From Mesostigma viride (taxonomy: Eukaryota > Streptophyta > Mesostigmatophyceae > Mesostigmatales > Mesostigmataceae), in assembly GCA_009746045.1 (NCBI GenBank), contig RPFO01000076.1:4705775-4769774 (forward strand): a DNA stretch of 64,000 nucleotides. The letters run 5' to 3'. A model generated the notes under the pieces. That model saw only the letters and a list, made by a program, of their open reading frames with translations. It ran no database searches and was not told the origin of the DNA. Of this stretch, positions 11,783-21,850 are shown piece after piece (the stretch's first letter is position 1; the number at the start of each line of letters is the position of its first letter). A program made the translations under genes and the position numbers.

Positions 11783-12246
11783 GTCGCCGCGCTTCCTCGG
11801 CAGCGGCCTCCTCGTCGGCAGCCTGCATGCCTGGCCTCGGCGTCGCGTTGGGCCGCAGCTTGGCAGGCGTGTGCAGCTTCCGTGGTTGCCTCCGCCTGCC
11901 GCCGTTGCTCAGCGCGCTCCGTAGCACGCCTCGCTTCAGCCGTAGATTCCGCGCGCTCCAAAGCAAGTCGCACAGTTTCTTCAACAAGCGTCGCCTGTTG
12001 CGATAACTGCGTCGCTTGCTGAGCTCGGAGTGCCGCCAGCTCTGCCGCTTGCTCTTGCAGCAGGCGCAGCACTTGGGTAAGAGCACCACCGTCCCCTGCC
12101 GAAGAAAGGGAAGGCGCTCCATTGCCTAACAAAGCGGTGTCCGCACTAGTGCCAAGACGACCGCTGGGCGGGTCAGTTGCTTGACCGCCCGTAGCTGTCG
12201 GCGCTGACCCACCACTGCCTGATGCTATGGGGTCAGTTCCTGACAT
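11779..12246 (-). pseudogene. Element G gag N-terminus, coiled coil
   Basis: The likely ATG is at 12244-12246 (protein start MSGTDPIASG), though the frame is open further upstream to 12372. An Ala/Glu/Arg/Gln-rich stretch (LLQEQAAELAALRAQQ, then ALERAESTAEARRATERAE) predicts a long coiled coil, common in gag N-termini of algal and plant retroelements. The frame ends in TGA four bases into the next frame. Confidence 0.45.
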
Positions 12247-12372
12247 GTTGATGGTGGTATCGACCCTGGAGAGCTCCTGCCCGTCGGTGTCGACGCCCGT
12301 GTTGGCACACCCTGCGTGGCTTGCCAAAAACGCTGTGACCGACCTAGTGTGATATGACATAAACTGCCACAA

Positions 12373-12685
12373 CCACTACCAAGTAGCAACGGTCTAATCT
12401 GAAAGACTTAATGGTTGATCAGGCCACTATGTGTGCTAGTCTTCCCCAGAAAACTGCACACCGTCTCTCTTTGCTGAAATGAAAATGTTCCTTTGCAGAT
12501 GGAGGTAGTCTCTTCGAGTAATGAAATGAGGGCTCTCAGCCGAGGACAAGGAACTGTCCCTCGTGCCTGATGACCACCTTATTGATCCCCTTGTGTACCG
12601 TCGCGTGCCGCGTTTGAATATCCTTGCTGGGGCGTGAGCTAGACGCTCCAACTACTCTAATTGCGACAATATGATGGTGCAAGAT
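12373..12685 (-). other. Upstream leader of element G
   Basis: No gene is seen. By position this is the 5' leader or LTR of G, which was split by insertion of element A at 12690/20536. No partner LTR could be identified. Confidence 0.3.
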
Positions 12686-12690
12686 GATGC

Positions 12691-13319
12691 AGTTGTAATA
12701 TGAGTTGTGAGGGTAAGAATGCCACGAATTCCGCCATGGTTCTTGCAGGAAGTTGCCTTTATTAATAATCAGGAAACACAGACGTAAGTCACGTCACTTC
12801 CAAGACTGCACGCAGCACAGACGACAGGGTCGCAGTGCCAAGAGAACGTGCACGCAAGAACTAGCGTCCCGGTGTGACCAAGTCACTCATATAGCTTACT
12901 AGGGACGCGTCCAAGTATTCAGCTGCACTGTCACAGCTGAACTGTCAATCAATTGATTACACAGACTCTGGCACGCCTTTGGCGCGCAGATCTATCAATT
13001 GTCCATACGGCTAGTCCTGTGGACCTATCCGTACACTAGTCAGCATCAATTGTCTCATAGGTCCTGGCGCGCTACAGTGCGCCTACCTATCAATTGACCA
13101 TCAAGTCCTGTACAAGTCCTGTCAACGTCCTGCGGACTATCAAAGTGACACTTGTACATCCTGTGTCCGTACGCGCCCACAGTGGCGCGCCGGGTACTGT
13201 CGGCACAGCCTAGGAAACGTCATAACTTTTACGTTCCTTAACCAAATGAGGCGTTCAAGGTGCCGTTGGAAAGAGCGTAACAATCTCTATCCATCTAACG
13301 TAAATCCTTTACGTTAACT
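12691..13319 (-). repeat. Element A 3' LTR (629 bp)
   Basis: On the minus strand it starts AGTTAACG and ends ACAACT, next to the gatgc target duplication. It matches the 5' LTR at 19899-20535 and the element B LTR at 57510-58138. On the minus strand an AATAAA lies near 12765, a probable polyadenylation signal. Confidence 0.85.
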
Positions 13320-14269
13320 CCAATCCCTTCTTTTCTTTAGGGATCACATCCCCTGCCAGGGACCCTTGAAGTAGCTTGAAATGTCCTTCACTCCAGCTTG
13401 AAGCTTGAACAGATGTCTTTAATGGCCATTGCCATTCCCCCAGCCCTTTCTTTTAAGGAACTGGAAAAGAAACAGATCTGCCACAGGGAAAACCATTTCA
13501 TGAGAAATGGATAAAAACCTATGGAAGTGGCATTACAGAGTACCACCAGATATTAGAAGCACACAAAATTAAATACATACAGGTTAATTCTATGAGGTCT
13601 TCTCCAGGAATTAATCCCATCACCTCGGTAGAGCCTCCAGTACAATGACCTTCTGGCGGTGAGTTACATTAATCCCAGATACTAATCCCATAAAACCCAG
13701 TACATATTCAATATAAGTACAATAAATCCATGACAATTAAAATACCACTTGACAAAGTAAGGCGTATTACAATAGTTTGCCTGTCATTCTCTCAACAGGG
13801 GTCTATTGGCGCCCGTCTTACGGCGCCCGTCTACTTGCCAGATGGTAAACTGCCACAGCAAACAAATGACAAAATGAAACACATAGGCAACAATTAAATC
13901 CTGCCCTGGGGAACTAGGGAAGTCTGAACAGGCAAACACCTGAACAGGCCAGCTTGTAGAAACATAATACCAGGGAATCGAACCCCGCCCTATAAACCCC
14001 AGAATAAAGGTTCCCAGACCATTGTGAGAAGTATGTACAAATATACATTTCTTTTAAAATAGAATACATGGTCTGTAATGGACCTGTCAACCTTGTGTAG
14101 TCAACAGCATGAACCCCAGCCAAAACCTGGCTGTATCCTGATTAAAATCAGAGTGAGTGTACCATGGTCCATGAGCCTTAGTACAGACTAAAATACAGGT
14201 ATTATGCCAGTCACAATGCTGACACTACCACACAATCTGCTCTCCAATGCCCTATAACCATGCACCAGC
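13320..14269 (-). other. Element A 3' non-coding region and polypurine tract
   Basis: No reading frame is conserved here. The purine-rich AAAGAAAAGAAGGGATTGG at about 13320-13338 (minus strand) abuts the LTR and is the probable plus-strand primer; it resembles the tracts before the E1 and E2 LTRs. Confidence 0.65.
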
Positions 14270-17200
14270 TTAGACAGCTTGCTGAGATGGGTCCATCAGA
14301 GACTGAAGAACCTTGTATTGCACTGCTGCCTTCTGCACTAGCTTGGTCAAAGCATCAGCAGGATTGTCAACCCCAGGGATATGCTCAATATTGGCCAAGG
14401 AGGACAACTCCTTAAGAAGGAGATAATCCAAGTCCCTACTTCTGGCCATCTGCCTGTGCACAAACTGCACCATCCCCATGGAGTCTGTTTTTAGAAGAGT
14501 GGTAACCTGAAGTGGCCAAGGAGTGTTAGAAGTCATCTGATGAAGCAACTCCTTCAGATAAAGGCTTGTGTGAATGCCTTCACAAATAGCCCTGCATTCT
14601 GCCACATCACTGCTGACAGCCACCCGTTTGTGCAGGCGACTAAACCAGCTCACCAAACTCCCCAGGCCTTCCTGTCTGAGCACAAAGAGCCCTGCAGCCC
14701 TGCCCCTGACCTTGGAGACCTGCCTGCTGTCCATTGAGCTATCCACATACAGCTCCATGCAAATGGGTTGTGATAAATCCACTGCAGACAACAGAATGCC
14801 AGATGAAGCCCTGACCTGATCAGCCACCTTGGCAGACCCTAGCTCCACCAGCATGTCATCAGGCAACCTGGCTATGACCATAAGGTCTGGCCTGGAAATG
14901 CCTGCCACCCAAGCAACCATGCCCCTCACCATGGGACACAGTGCCTGTGTGATGGTTGGAGGAAGCTTGCTAATGAGGGTCTCTTGATAGTCATTGCCCC
15001 CCACCAGCAGCATACGCCACTCCCCTCCCTTCTTCACCAGTGTGGCCTCCATGCCCACAAACAGCAGAGGCTCATTCTCCACCTGCCATTGCTCCCTACC
15101 CAGAGGAAACTTGGACTTAATGATGGAGATCAGCTCCTTAAGCCACGACGTGGGAGCTATCAGATGTAGGTCATCCCCGTGCAGCGAAGCATACACTGGC
15201 AGGCCTTCCCATTGCCCCAGAAACAGACAGGGGTCTACAGGAGAGACCTTCAAGTTGCAATGCTCCTTCAGGAAACGGTTGAGAGTCTCCCTCCAGATTA
15301 TTGGACTTGACCTCAGGCCCTCCAGGCCCTTGAGGATTTTAAGGAACTCCGTGTGGATGTCCCTTTTCCATACAGCAGGCACCCTAACATAGAAAGGCGT
15401 CTTGCCCTCCCACTTTTCCTGTGCCACATCTGCATCACCCTCCAGAAATGCCCTCTTGAAGTCTATCACCACTGAGCCATAGTCCAAGCCCTTGTTGAGA
15501 AGGCCTAGAAAGACACACAGCAGCAGCCTCCAAGTATCATGCAGCATGCCAGGGGTATACAACTCCTCAGCAGTGCACTCACCAGTACCCTTGAACTCAT
15601 TCAGCACTGGCCTGACATGTGGTACCTTGACCCCGTCCACCTCCTTCATCTTGATGACAAACTTGAGCTTGAGTAGACGTCGTGCAGGAGGCAGGTCATT
15701 GACAGGTTCCACGCATTTCTTGGAGATCCAGTCCTCCCCAGATTTAATCAGACCCAGTGTGACCTGGGGACACATAATGGGAGAGGACATGAGCTTCACC
15801 AGGCCTTGGTAGTTGATAGGGCTGTGTCCAGCAAGTGAGTGAGGACCAATGCCCAAACTGCTTGGATGACTAGCAGCTGGCAGTATGAGGTCATCAACCA
15901 AGGGCTCCTGCCCCTGGCACACTTGCACACGCTTAACCGTCCTGGTTACTGCACGTGATAGGTGAGTGGTCCTGAAATTAATCAGTGGGACCTGACCAGC
16001 CCCTTCCTTAGTCAGGAGAGAGGACGTGATCACTACCCCATCCTGGCATAGGAAATTCTGCCCCAGAAGAGCAGGTCCTTGATAGCCCTCCAAGACACAA
16101 AAAGCAGTGTCCTGTCCAAGGATAGGAATGAATACCTCACCCAGTACCTTCACGTGTACCCCGCCACTGAAGTCAGACACAAACTGATAGCTGGGTTCAG
16201 ACATGCTGTACCCTGCTGCAGCCCTGGTCCCAATAATGGAGACCTGAGAATTAGTGTCTACCTCTAAGGCAGTGTCCAGCCCCAGATTGCCATGCCACCT
16301 GAGCTTGGCTACCTTGGGCTGCTTCTTGGCCCTTTGTAGAGCCCCAATCAATCCAGCCAAACTTGTCCCCCTGGGCTTGGTTAGTGCCTTGGGCTTGACA
16401 GTTGACTCCCCAGCTGTTGACCTTGCAGCCTGTTCAACAAGTACCTCTGCAACCTGGCCAGGGCTGACAGATTCCCCTGCAACAGATGTGGTCGTTGCGT
16501 CAGTGATGTCACCTGGGACCTGAAAATCCTGCAGATCCTGTGAGCCTTGTGCCTGACTGCCCTCATTCATCAGGTTAGGCTTGACATATGACCAACTCAG
16601 CCGGTGTACATGCTTTGGTTCGTCCTCCATGCTGACCAAGCATGCGTGGCTAGCTTCATCAACCTGGGTAACCACCCCAGGACTCCAGCTACCACGTTTG
16701 CCATAAAGGCTAGGTTCCTTCCAAGCTAGGACCTTCTGACCCACTTGTGGCTCCAGCATCTTCCAACCCCGGTCCTTCTCCCTCAGCTTGGCAAAGGTGA
16801 CATGTGCAGCATGTTTCCAGCCCTCCAGCACATGTGGTGGGCACAGGCCATGATATAGACCCATTGGGCTGACAGCAACTCCATCATAGTAGAAGTTAAC
16901 CCTGCTGTTCAGCTGCTGCTCCACGTTCCTCAGCCATGCACTCCTGACAAGTGCAGGTGCAGACAAGGGTACCCAGTCTTCAGAGATGATCAATTTCTTG
17001 ACCTCCTGGATTGCCCTCTCGATAGCACCCTGCTGCCCATGAGCCTCCCTAGGTGTAACCAGCAACTCAGGAAGGGTAGGATCACCCTTGAGATGCTGAA
17101 ACTGCATGTCCACCTGGATCCTTGTGGTAGGAAACTTGGCTCTTACATTCTGCAGGGCAGCCAGCAAGTACCTGTTCTTCATAGAAGGTAAATGCTCCAG

Positions 17201-17755
17201 CACCTTGTATTTCGTGTACCTGTCCACGCACACCAACAGTTGCATGCCCCTGATGTGTTGGATATCACACTGCAGATCACCAATGCTCTGAGGTAGAGCT
17301 TTGGCATGTGATTTCCTGGGCTTGTTGGAGGACAACTGGCACTTACACCGTGAGGCAGCTTGCTGACACGCCTTAAGAAGGGGTGCCCTGCCCATACGGA
17401 AGGCAAAGTTGTTTGACAGAGAAGTGGCATGCCCAAACATGTTGTGGATTCGGGCACCCAACTCCTGGTACACAGAGGAAGCAGTCCCTGGCACAGTCAG
17501 GACTGTGCTGTCAGGTTGTCCAGCATCACCATGCTGACTTCCATCCTGTTCTGACTCAGAGCCTGAGTCACCCTGCTCATGCCCAACACCTGGACCGCCA
17601 GCAGGGACCACATGCATACCACCAGAGGCCTTCACACCCCTCTGTGGTTGTACATTGGTTTCTCTCAAAATGAGAGGTCCACCCTCGTGCCCAGCACGAG
17701 GATGCATAGGGTCAGACATACTTACAGCTGCATCAGCTGTCAAGGACGTCTTCAT
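14270..17755 (-). CDS. Element A pol: integrase, protease-like, RT, RNase H (intact, 1161 aa)
   Basis: Domains in order. (1) Integrase: zinc-binding H104, H109 and a Cys cluster near 130-139; catalytic D164 (CDIQH), D216 (VDMQF), E246 (AIERA). (2) Retropepsin-like: EVDTNSQVSII with Asp near 500, and the hydrophobic-Gly motif ALLGQNF near 562-568. (3) Copia RT (RVT_2): VIDFKRAFLEGD with D765 and an HGDD box at 859-862. (4) RNase H: acidic residues near 1005, 1053, 1091 and 1134 (NPADALTK). In canonical copia elements the protease precedes integrase; here it follows it. The protease triad is DTN, not DTG. The frame is continuous with gag upstream except for one TGA, so the ATG at 17755 may not be the real start. 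The product would act in cytoplasmic particles and then the nucleus. No lesion is seen. Confidence 0.9.
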   Translation of the reverse strand: MKTSLTADAAVSMSDPMHPRAGHEGGPLILRETNVQPQRGVKASGGMHVVPAGGPGVGHEQGDSGSESEQDGSQHGDAGQPDSTVLTVPGTASSVYQELGARIHNMFGHATSLSNNFAFRMGRAPLLKACQQAASRCKCQLSSNKPRKSHAKALPQSIGDLQCDIQHIRGMQLLVCVDRYTKYKVLEHLPSMKNRYLLAALQNVRAKFPTTRIQVDMQFQHLKGDPTLPELLVTPREAHGQQGAIERAIQEVKKLIISEDWVPLSAPALVRSAWLRNVEQQLNSRVNFYYDGVAVSPMGLYHGLCPPHVLEGWKHAAHVTFAKLREKDRGWKMLEPQVGQKVLAWKEPSLYGKRGSWSPGVVTQVDEASHACLVSMEDEPKHVHRLSWSYVKPNLMNEGSQAQGSQDLQDFQVPGDITDATTTSVAGESVSPGQVAEVLVEQAARSTAGESTVKPKALTKPRGTSLAGLIGALQRAKKQPKVAKLRWHGNLGLDTALEVDTNSQVSIIGTRAAAGYSMSEPSYQFVSDFSGGVHVKVLGEVFIPILGQDTAFCVLEGYQGPALLGQNFLCQDGVVITSSLLTKEGAGQVPLINFRTTHLSRAVTRTVKRVQVCQGQEPLVDDLILPAASHPSSLGIGPHSLAGHSPINYQGLVKLMSSPIMCPQVTLGLIKSGEDWISKKCVEPVNDLPPARRLLKLKFVIKMKEVDGVKVPHVRPVLNEFKGTGECTAEELYTPGMLHDTWRLLLCVFLGLLNKGLDYGSVVIDFKRAFLEGDADVAQEKWEGKTPFYVRVPAVWKRDIHTEFLKILKGLEGLRSSPIIWRETLNRFLKEHCNLKVSPVDPCLFLGQWEGLPVYASLHGDDLHLIAPTSWLKELISIIKSKFPLGREQWQVENEPLLFVGMEATLVKKGGEWRMLLVGGNDYQETLISKLPPTITQALCPMVRGMVAWVAGISRPDLMVIARLPDDMLVELGSAKVADQVRASSGILLSAVDLSQPICMELYVDSSMDSRQVSKVRGRAAGLFVLRQEGLGSLVSWFSRLHKRVAVSSDVAECRAICEGIHTSLYLKELLHQMTSNTPWPLQVTTLLKTDSMGMVQFVHRQMARSRDLDYLLLKELSSLANIEHIPGVDNPADALTKLVQKAAVQYKVLQSLMDPSQQAV

Positions 17756-17896
17756 AGGAACCTGTACCTCTCCAGGTGACCTGGGGCCACACTGAACCTG
17801 GAGATCACCCTCTTGTTGCCCAGATATAAAATCTGCATTGGAGCACCTGGCCTCCCCCTTGGGTGAATTAAGGTGTGTAGGGGTTGCCTCAGACAG

Positions 17897-17899
17897 TCA
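17897..17899 (-). promoter_or_regulatory. Probable readthrough stop codon between gag and pol (TGA)
   Basis: Gag ends CAG TGA CTG. The same frame then stays open through 47 further codons to the first pol ATG and to the end of pol. The same TGA in the same context is present in element B at 60138-60140. UGA followed by CU is a known leaky context. Readthrough would give a Gag-Pol fusion at low level. Confidence 0.55.
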
Positions 17900-19011
17900 C
17901 TGCTCCTTGTTGTCTTCTTGCTGACTGCCCTTTGAAGGCTGGCCTGCCTGGGACTTGTTGTTGTTCTTCTTGTTGTTGTTGTTATTCTTGTTGCTGCCCT
18001 GGCCCTGGGACTTCTTGAAGCTGGGACACTCCTTCTTGATGTGCCCCCACCCCTTGCACAGGTAGCATTGTATCTTGGACTTGCCCTGGCCACTGCCCCC
18101 ATTGTCAGACGCGTTGCCCTGCTTGGGCTGACCACCCACCCGCCTGAACACCGACTTGGAGTGTGACCTCCTGTCAGAATCAGGTGAATGATCTCCCTTG
18201 CGCTTGTGATGGTTGCCCCTACGCCCTCCTTGGCTTCGGTCAGCCTCAGACGTCTTGGAGCCACCCTGGGTACGCCCGCCTGCCTGGGTAGCCTTCACTG
18301 CTGGCACTCCACCCTCAAACAGCTCCTCTGCCTCGAGAGCTTGTTTAATGATGACCTTGTAGGCCTTCAGGGTAGAGTGTGGGGCACACATGACTTTTAA
18401 GGAGCCACGTGTCGCCTTATCCAGCCCAGAAACCTTGAGCCAGTTGGTTAGGGCTATGTTATCAGCGACATTAAAGCCGTGAGCCCTGCCCTCCTCAACC
18501 ATCTTACAATAGTTGAGAAAGTTCTGGATCAGGTCCCCCTTGACCTCCCACCCTTGATACTTGTCCTGCCAATGGATGCCGACCTTCTTCGTTGGTCCTC
18601 CAGCAGCTCCTTCAGCTCAGCCACGTACAGTGCCCAGGCCTTATTGGCCTTTTTGCACTCCCTGGTTAGGTCCTTAATCTGGTCAGTACACTTGCCAAAA
18701 GTGCTACTGCCTATCCAGATTTGATAGTAATTTGTACCACCGTACAAGCTAGGGAACCCTTCCAATCCCTCCACAAACTCTTCAGCCTGCTTAGGCTTGG
18801 AGTCTGAGGTTACAGGCTGCAACTGATTGACAATTAAAAGACCCTGTGTGGTAAGATCAAAGCCATGAATAGCTTGTGCATTATTATTATTGTGAGGAAG
18901 GTTGGTAATCTCTCCGGTAAGCCCCACGTCATCTACGTGAGCGGTTCCACTACCAGCACCCCCATTATTATTCCCACTGGCTGGACCCTTGCTACGGCGT
19001 CCCTCAGCCAT
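17897..19011 (-). pseudogene. Element A gag with CCHC knuckle, one frameshift
   Basis: The copy in element B is a single 371-residue frame; here the frame breaks near 18585, where one T is missing from a short T run, leaving pieces 18529-19011 and 17897-18502. The N-terminal part is low-complexity (Gly/Asn-rich), the centre is capsid-like (helices around YYQIWIGSSTF and KAWALYVAELKELLED), and the C-terminus holds CYLCKGWGHIKKEC (CX2CX4HX4C) followed by an Asn/Lys-rich tail. It would package element RNA. The frameshift removes capsid-nucleocapsid linkage in this copy unless recoded. Confidence 0.8.
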
Positions 19012-19179
19012 CCTGCACTACCAGCTATTCAAAGAACACCTTAACGAAGCAGCAGAAAATATGTACAAAATTTTTGTGTCGCCACTGCCGCCTGCGCCGG
19101 TGTCGCTGCCGCCCCGCGAATTGCCGCCGAAATTCGACAAAAAAATGTCGACAAGTACTGCAGAAGAAAATTAGGCCGA

Positions 19180-19953
19180 CTAGTAGTCAAGGCCCCTGAA
19201 GTCGCAGTACGTGTATACGAACTCACGATCCTCCATATCCAGCTCCGGACCTGCACCGGTATGAATTAAAACCGGCGTGCTCCCCGCCGCGTAAGTTGCG
19301 ACGCGCCGACGCGCGACGAGGCGCAGAGGATGTGTAAAGATCGTCAATAATTCCCACCCCGCGGGAATCCACTCTCGCACAGAGGCGAGAAATGCCACCA
19401 GGTTAATTAAAACCTGGCGCTCGCGACTGCGTACGCCGCGAGTGAGCAGCGATAACAGCGCGAGATCCTGAAACAAATTTGTTGACACCGCCGGCGCGCC
19501 CCCCGTGCGAAGCGATGCCCAGTTTTGCAGGTTTCTCTGGTAACCGGTGAGTGAAGAGAGGACGTTGTCCAACTCCTCAATGGCAGTCGTGACTTCGGTC
19601 ACCGACCGCAAACCTCCCCGCACCTGGACCGTAAATGTCGATAAAATGTTTCGAATCTGGTCCAACATGCGGATTGCCGGCACCAGTGCTGGCAAATCGG
19701 GGTCCTCGGGGTTATCCCCGAGCAATGCGTGAGCTGCACGCTGCTGACGATGAAGCTCGTCGAGCGAAACTGTAACTTCGTCGAGCAATTGTTGCCACGA
19801 CGGCACAGTTGGTCTTGACGAAGAACCAGCCGGCGGAGCGGCTATTTCCTCATCGTCCGGAATCCGAAATTCTTCCGAATTTGGCATCTTTTTGACAGAG
19901 CGTGTAATACGAGTTGTGAGTTGTGAGGGTAAGAATGCCACGAATTCCGCCAT
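19180..19953 (-). CDS. Element A pre-gag ORF (257 aa), function unknown
   Basis: An intact frame lies between the 5' LTR and gag. Its first ATG (19951-19953) is inside the LTR and is in frame only because of a 7-bp duplication near the LTR end; an internal ATG at about 19884-19886 (MPNSEEF) is the start available in element B. The protein is mostly helical with acidic ends: WQQLLDEVTVSLDELHRQQ, RSVTEVTTAIEELDNVLSSL, then a Leu-rich segment LALLSLLTRGVRSRERQVL and an acidic tail. No known domain was recognised. Similar-looking ORFs stand in the same place in B (58150-58855), I (55960-56928) and probably C. It ends 165 bases before the gag ATG. Confidence 0.65.
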   Translation of the reverse strand: MAEFVAFLPSQLTTRITRSVKKMPNSEEFRIPDDEEIAAPPAGSSSRPTVPSWQQLLDEVTVSLDELHRQQRAAHALLGDNPEDPDLPALVPAIRMLDQIRNILSTFTVQVRGGLRSVTEVTTAIEELDNVLSSLTGYQRNLQNWASLRTGGAPAVSTNLFQDLALLSLLTRGVRSRERQVLINLVAFLASVREWIPAGWELLTIFTHPLRLVARRRVATYAAGSTPVLIHTGAGPELDMEDREFVYTYCDFRGLDY

Positions 19954-20535
19954 GGTTCTTGCAGGAAGTTGCCTTTATTAATAATCAGGAAACACAGACG
20001 TAAGTCACGTCACTTCCAAGACTGCACGCAGCACAGACGACAGGGTCGCAGTGCCAAGAGAACGTGCACGCAAGAACTAGCGTCCCGGTGTGACCAAGTC
20101 ACTCATATAGCTTACTAGGGACGCGTCCAAGTATTCAGCTGCACTGTCACAGCTGAACTGTCAATCAATTGATTACACAGACTCTGGCACGCCTTTGGCG
20201 CGCAGATCTATCAATTGTCCATACGGCTAGTCCTGTGGACCTATCCGTACACTAGTCAGCATCAATTGTCTCATAGGTCCTGGCGCGCTACAGTGCGCCT
20301 ACCTATCCATTGACCATCAAGTCCTGTACAAGTCCTGTCAACGTCCTGCGGACTATCAAAGTGACACTTGTACATCCTGTGTCCGTACGCGCCCACAGTG
20401 GCGCGCCGGGTACTGTCGGCACAGCCTAGGAAACGTCATAACTTTTACGTTCCTTAACCAAATGAGGCGTTCAAGGTGCCGTTGGAAAGAGCGTAACAAT
20501 CTCTATCCATCTAACGTAAACCCTTTACGTTAACT
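19899..20535 (-). repeat. Element A 5' LTR
   Basis: It begins AGTTAACG on the minus strand (20535) and is flanked outside by gatgc. The inner end is placed near 19899 by comparison with the 3' LTR, where the terminal ten bases differ by a substitution and a small indel. It contains a 7-bp direct duplication (TCACAAC) absent from the other LTR and from element B. Confidence 0.8.
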
Positions 20536-20540
20536 GATGC

Positions 20541-21486
20541 TTTTGCCTCCCCTGCTATAGAACAATGCTTTCACAACACACACTTTGCACAGTCTGATGA
20601 TGAAGCCGCACATGCGGAATTTATTGAGAAAGTTAATACAATTACAACACGTTGATAGTCTCAATATCGATGCACTCCATGCTCACGAGCCCGCAGTTAG
20701 GCAGCGCTCCATGACATGCTACCGGCCCTGCTCCCAAGGAAAGGGAGAAACACGAAGGCCACTAACGAGAGACTCGAAGAGACTACACGCTGCGTGAGAG
20801 TCCTCTTCGACTATGAACCAAACCATTCGTCATGCCACACGCATGACACACGCCACACTTGTCAGTCCAGCCAGGAATGCCAAAACTATCTTGCTGCCTG
20901 AACCATGCAAATAGAAACCGCATTCCAGTTGCCGTCCTGGCTTTCTACCACACATGCCAACAAAAGCAGGAAGGCATCCCGACAAATGTAAATTGCTACC
21001 CTGTTGCTGATCTCATCTCCTAGAGGCTCCGGCATTTCTGTCCCTGGGAATGTCCGACATTGAGTCACGTCCACCAAGGTCGAAGCATAATATCCTTCAG
21101 ACAATCTGCACGCTCACACCTTGCGTGTGAGTGGCCCAGCAACAATTGCGTCTAATCGTTCCTTTCTAGAAGAAATCCCTTTGTAGGGCTGCCAGCGATT
21201 TCGCATTCATTCCAGCGATCTGGCTCCGAACCGCAAATTGTCCTTTTCCATTTTCTGTCCAGTCCTCATAACGTTGACCCGCTATTCTACACCACAAAGA
21301 CACCTGGCCCGTCAATAGCCTCGGCGCTGTTGAAGTCCAGCAGTCCAGCTCCAGCTCCAGCTGTCCACTAACACGCGTATGATCCTCTCGATGCTGCACA
21401 CTTGTGCTGCCGTCCGCTCAAGTCAGTGCTGCGCGCCCAGCTGTGCCTGGCCCGGCGCGCGCGCACGTACACTTTTGTCCGCTCTT
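20541..21486. other. Gene-free stretch between element A and the CACTA-like element
   Basis: No coding frame, repeat pair or RNA gene was recognised. It should be the other side of the sequence into which A inserted, continuous with 12373-12685. Confidence 0.4.
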
Positions 21487-21499
21487 ATCACTAGGAACT

Positions 21500-21850
21500 C
21501 AGATCTGAGATTTTTCTCAGTTTTTCTCAGTTTTCTCAGTTTTCTCAGGAAGGCTGCCTGAGATTTCCTGAGATTTCCTGAGATGTCCTGAGATTTCCTG
21601 AGATTTCCTGAGATCAACTGAGAAAAATCTCAGTTTTCTCAGGAAAACTGAGAAAATCACCTGAGAAAACTGAGAAAACTGAGAAAAAACTGAGATCAGC
21701 CTGAGAAAGTCGCCTGGCCTGAGATTTTTTTTTCTCAGGAACGAAATTTCTCAGGCGCCCGTTTTTTTCTCAGGTTGCTGCCTGAGAAAATCTGAGACTG
21801 AGAAAATCTGGGAAACTTAAGGCCTGAGAAAAACTGAGAAACCTCATGCA
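21500..21850. repeat. Left subterminal CTGAGA array
   Basis: Closely spaced copies of CTGAGAAAA, CTGAGATTTC and their complements occur in alternating orientation, so the strand can fold into many hairpins. The mirror array is at 26800-27118. Confidence 0.8.

Larger units (their letters stand above)
12686..20540 (-). mobile_element. Element A: complete copia-like LTR retrotransposon with 5-bp target duplication
   Basis: The element proper is 12691-20535, flanked by gatgc at 12686-12690 and 20536-20540. Reading on the minus strand the order is: 5' LTR (19899-20535), pre-gag ORF, gag, in-frame TGA, pol (integrase, protease-like, RT, RNase H), about 950 bp non-coding, polypurine tract, 3' LTR (12691-13319). 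LTRs are nearly identical with a handful of substitutions and a 7-bp duplication in the 5' LTR, so insertion is recent. Pol is intact, but gag has a one-base frameshift near 18585. Element B at the right edge is the same family in opposite orientation. Confidence 0.9.

Noticed and set aside
17752-18264. 170-residue Arg/Thr/Ser-rich frame overlapping gag of A (also 59773-60285 in B)
   Set aside because: It is preserved only because A and B are near-identical; composition fits an out-of-frame shadow of gag.
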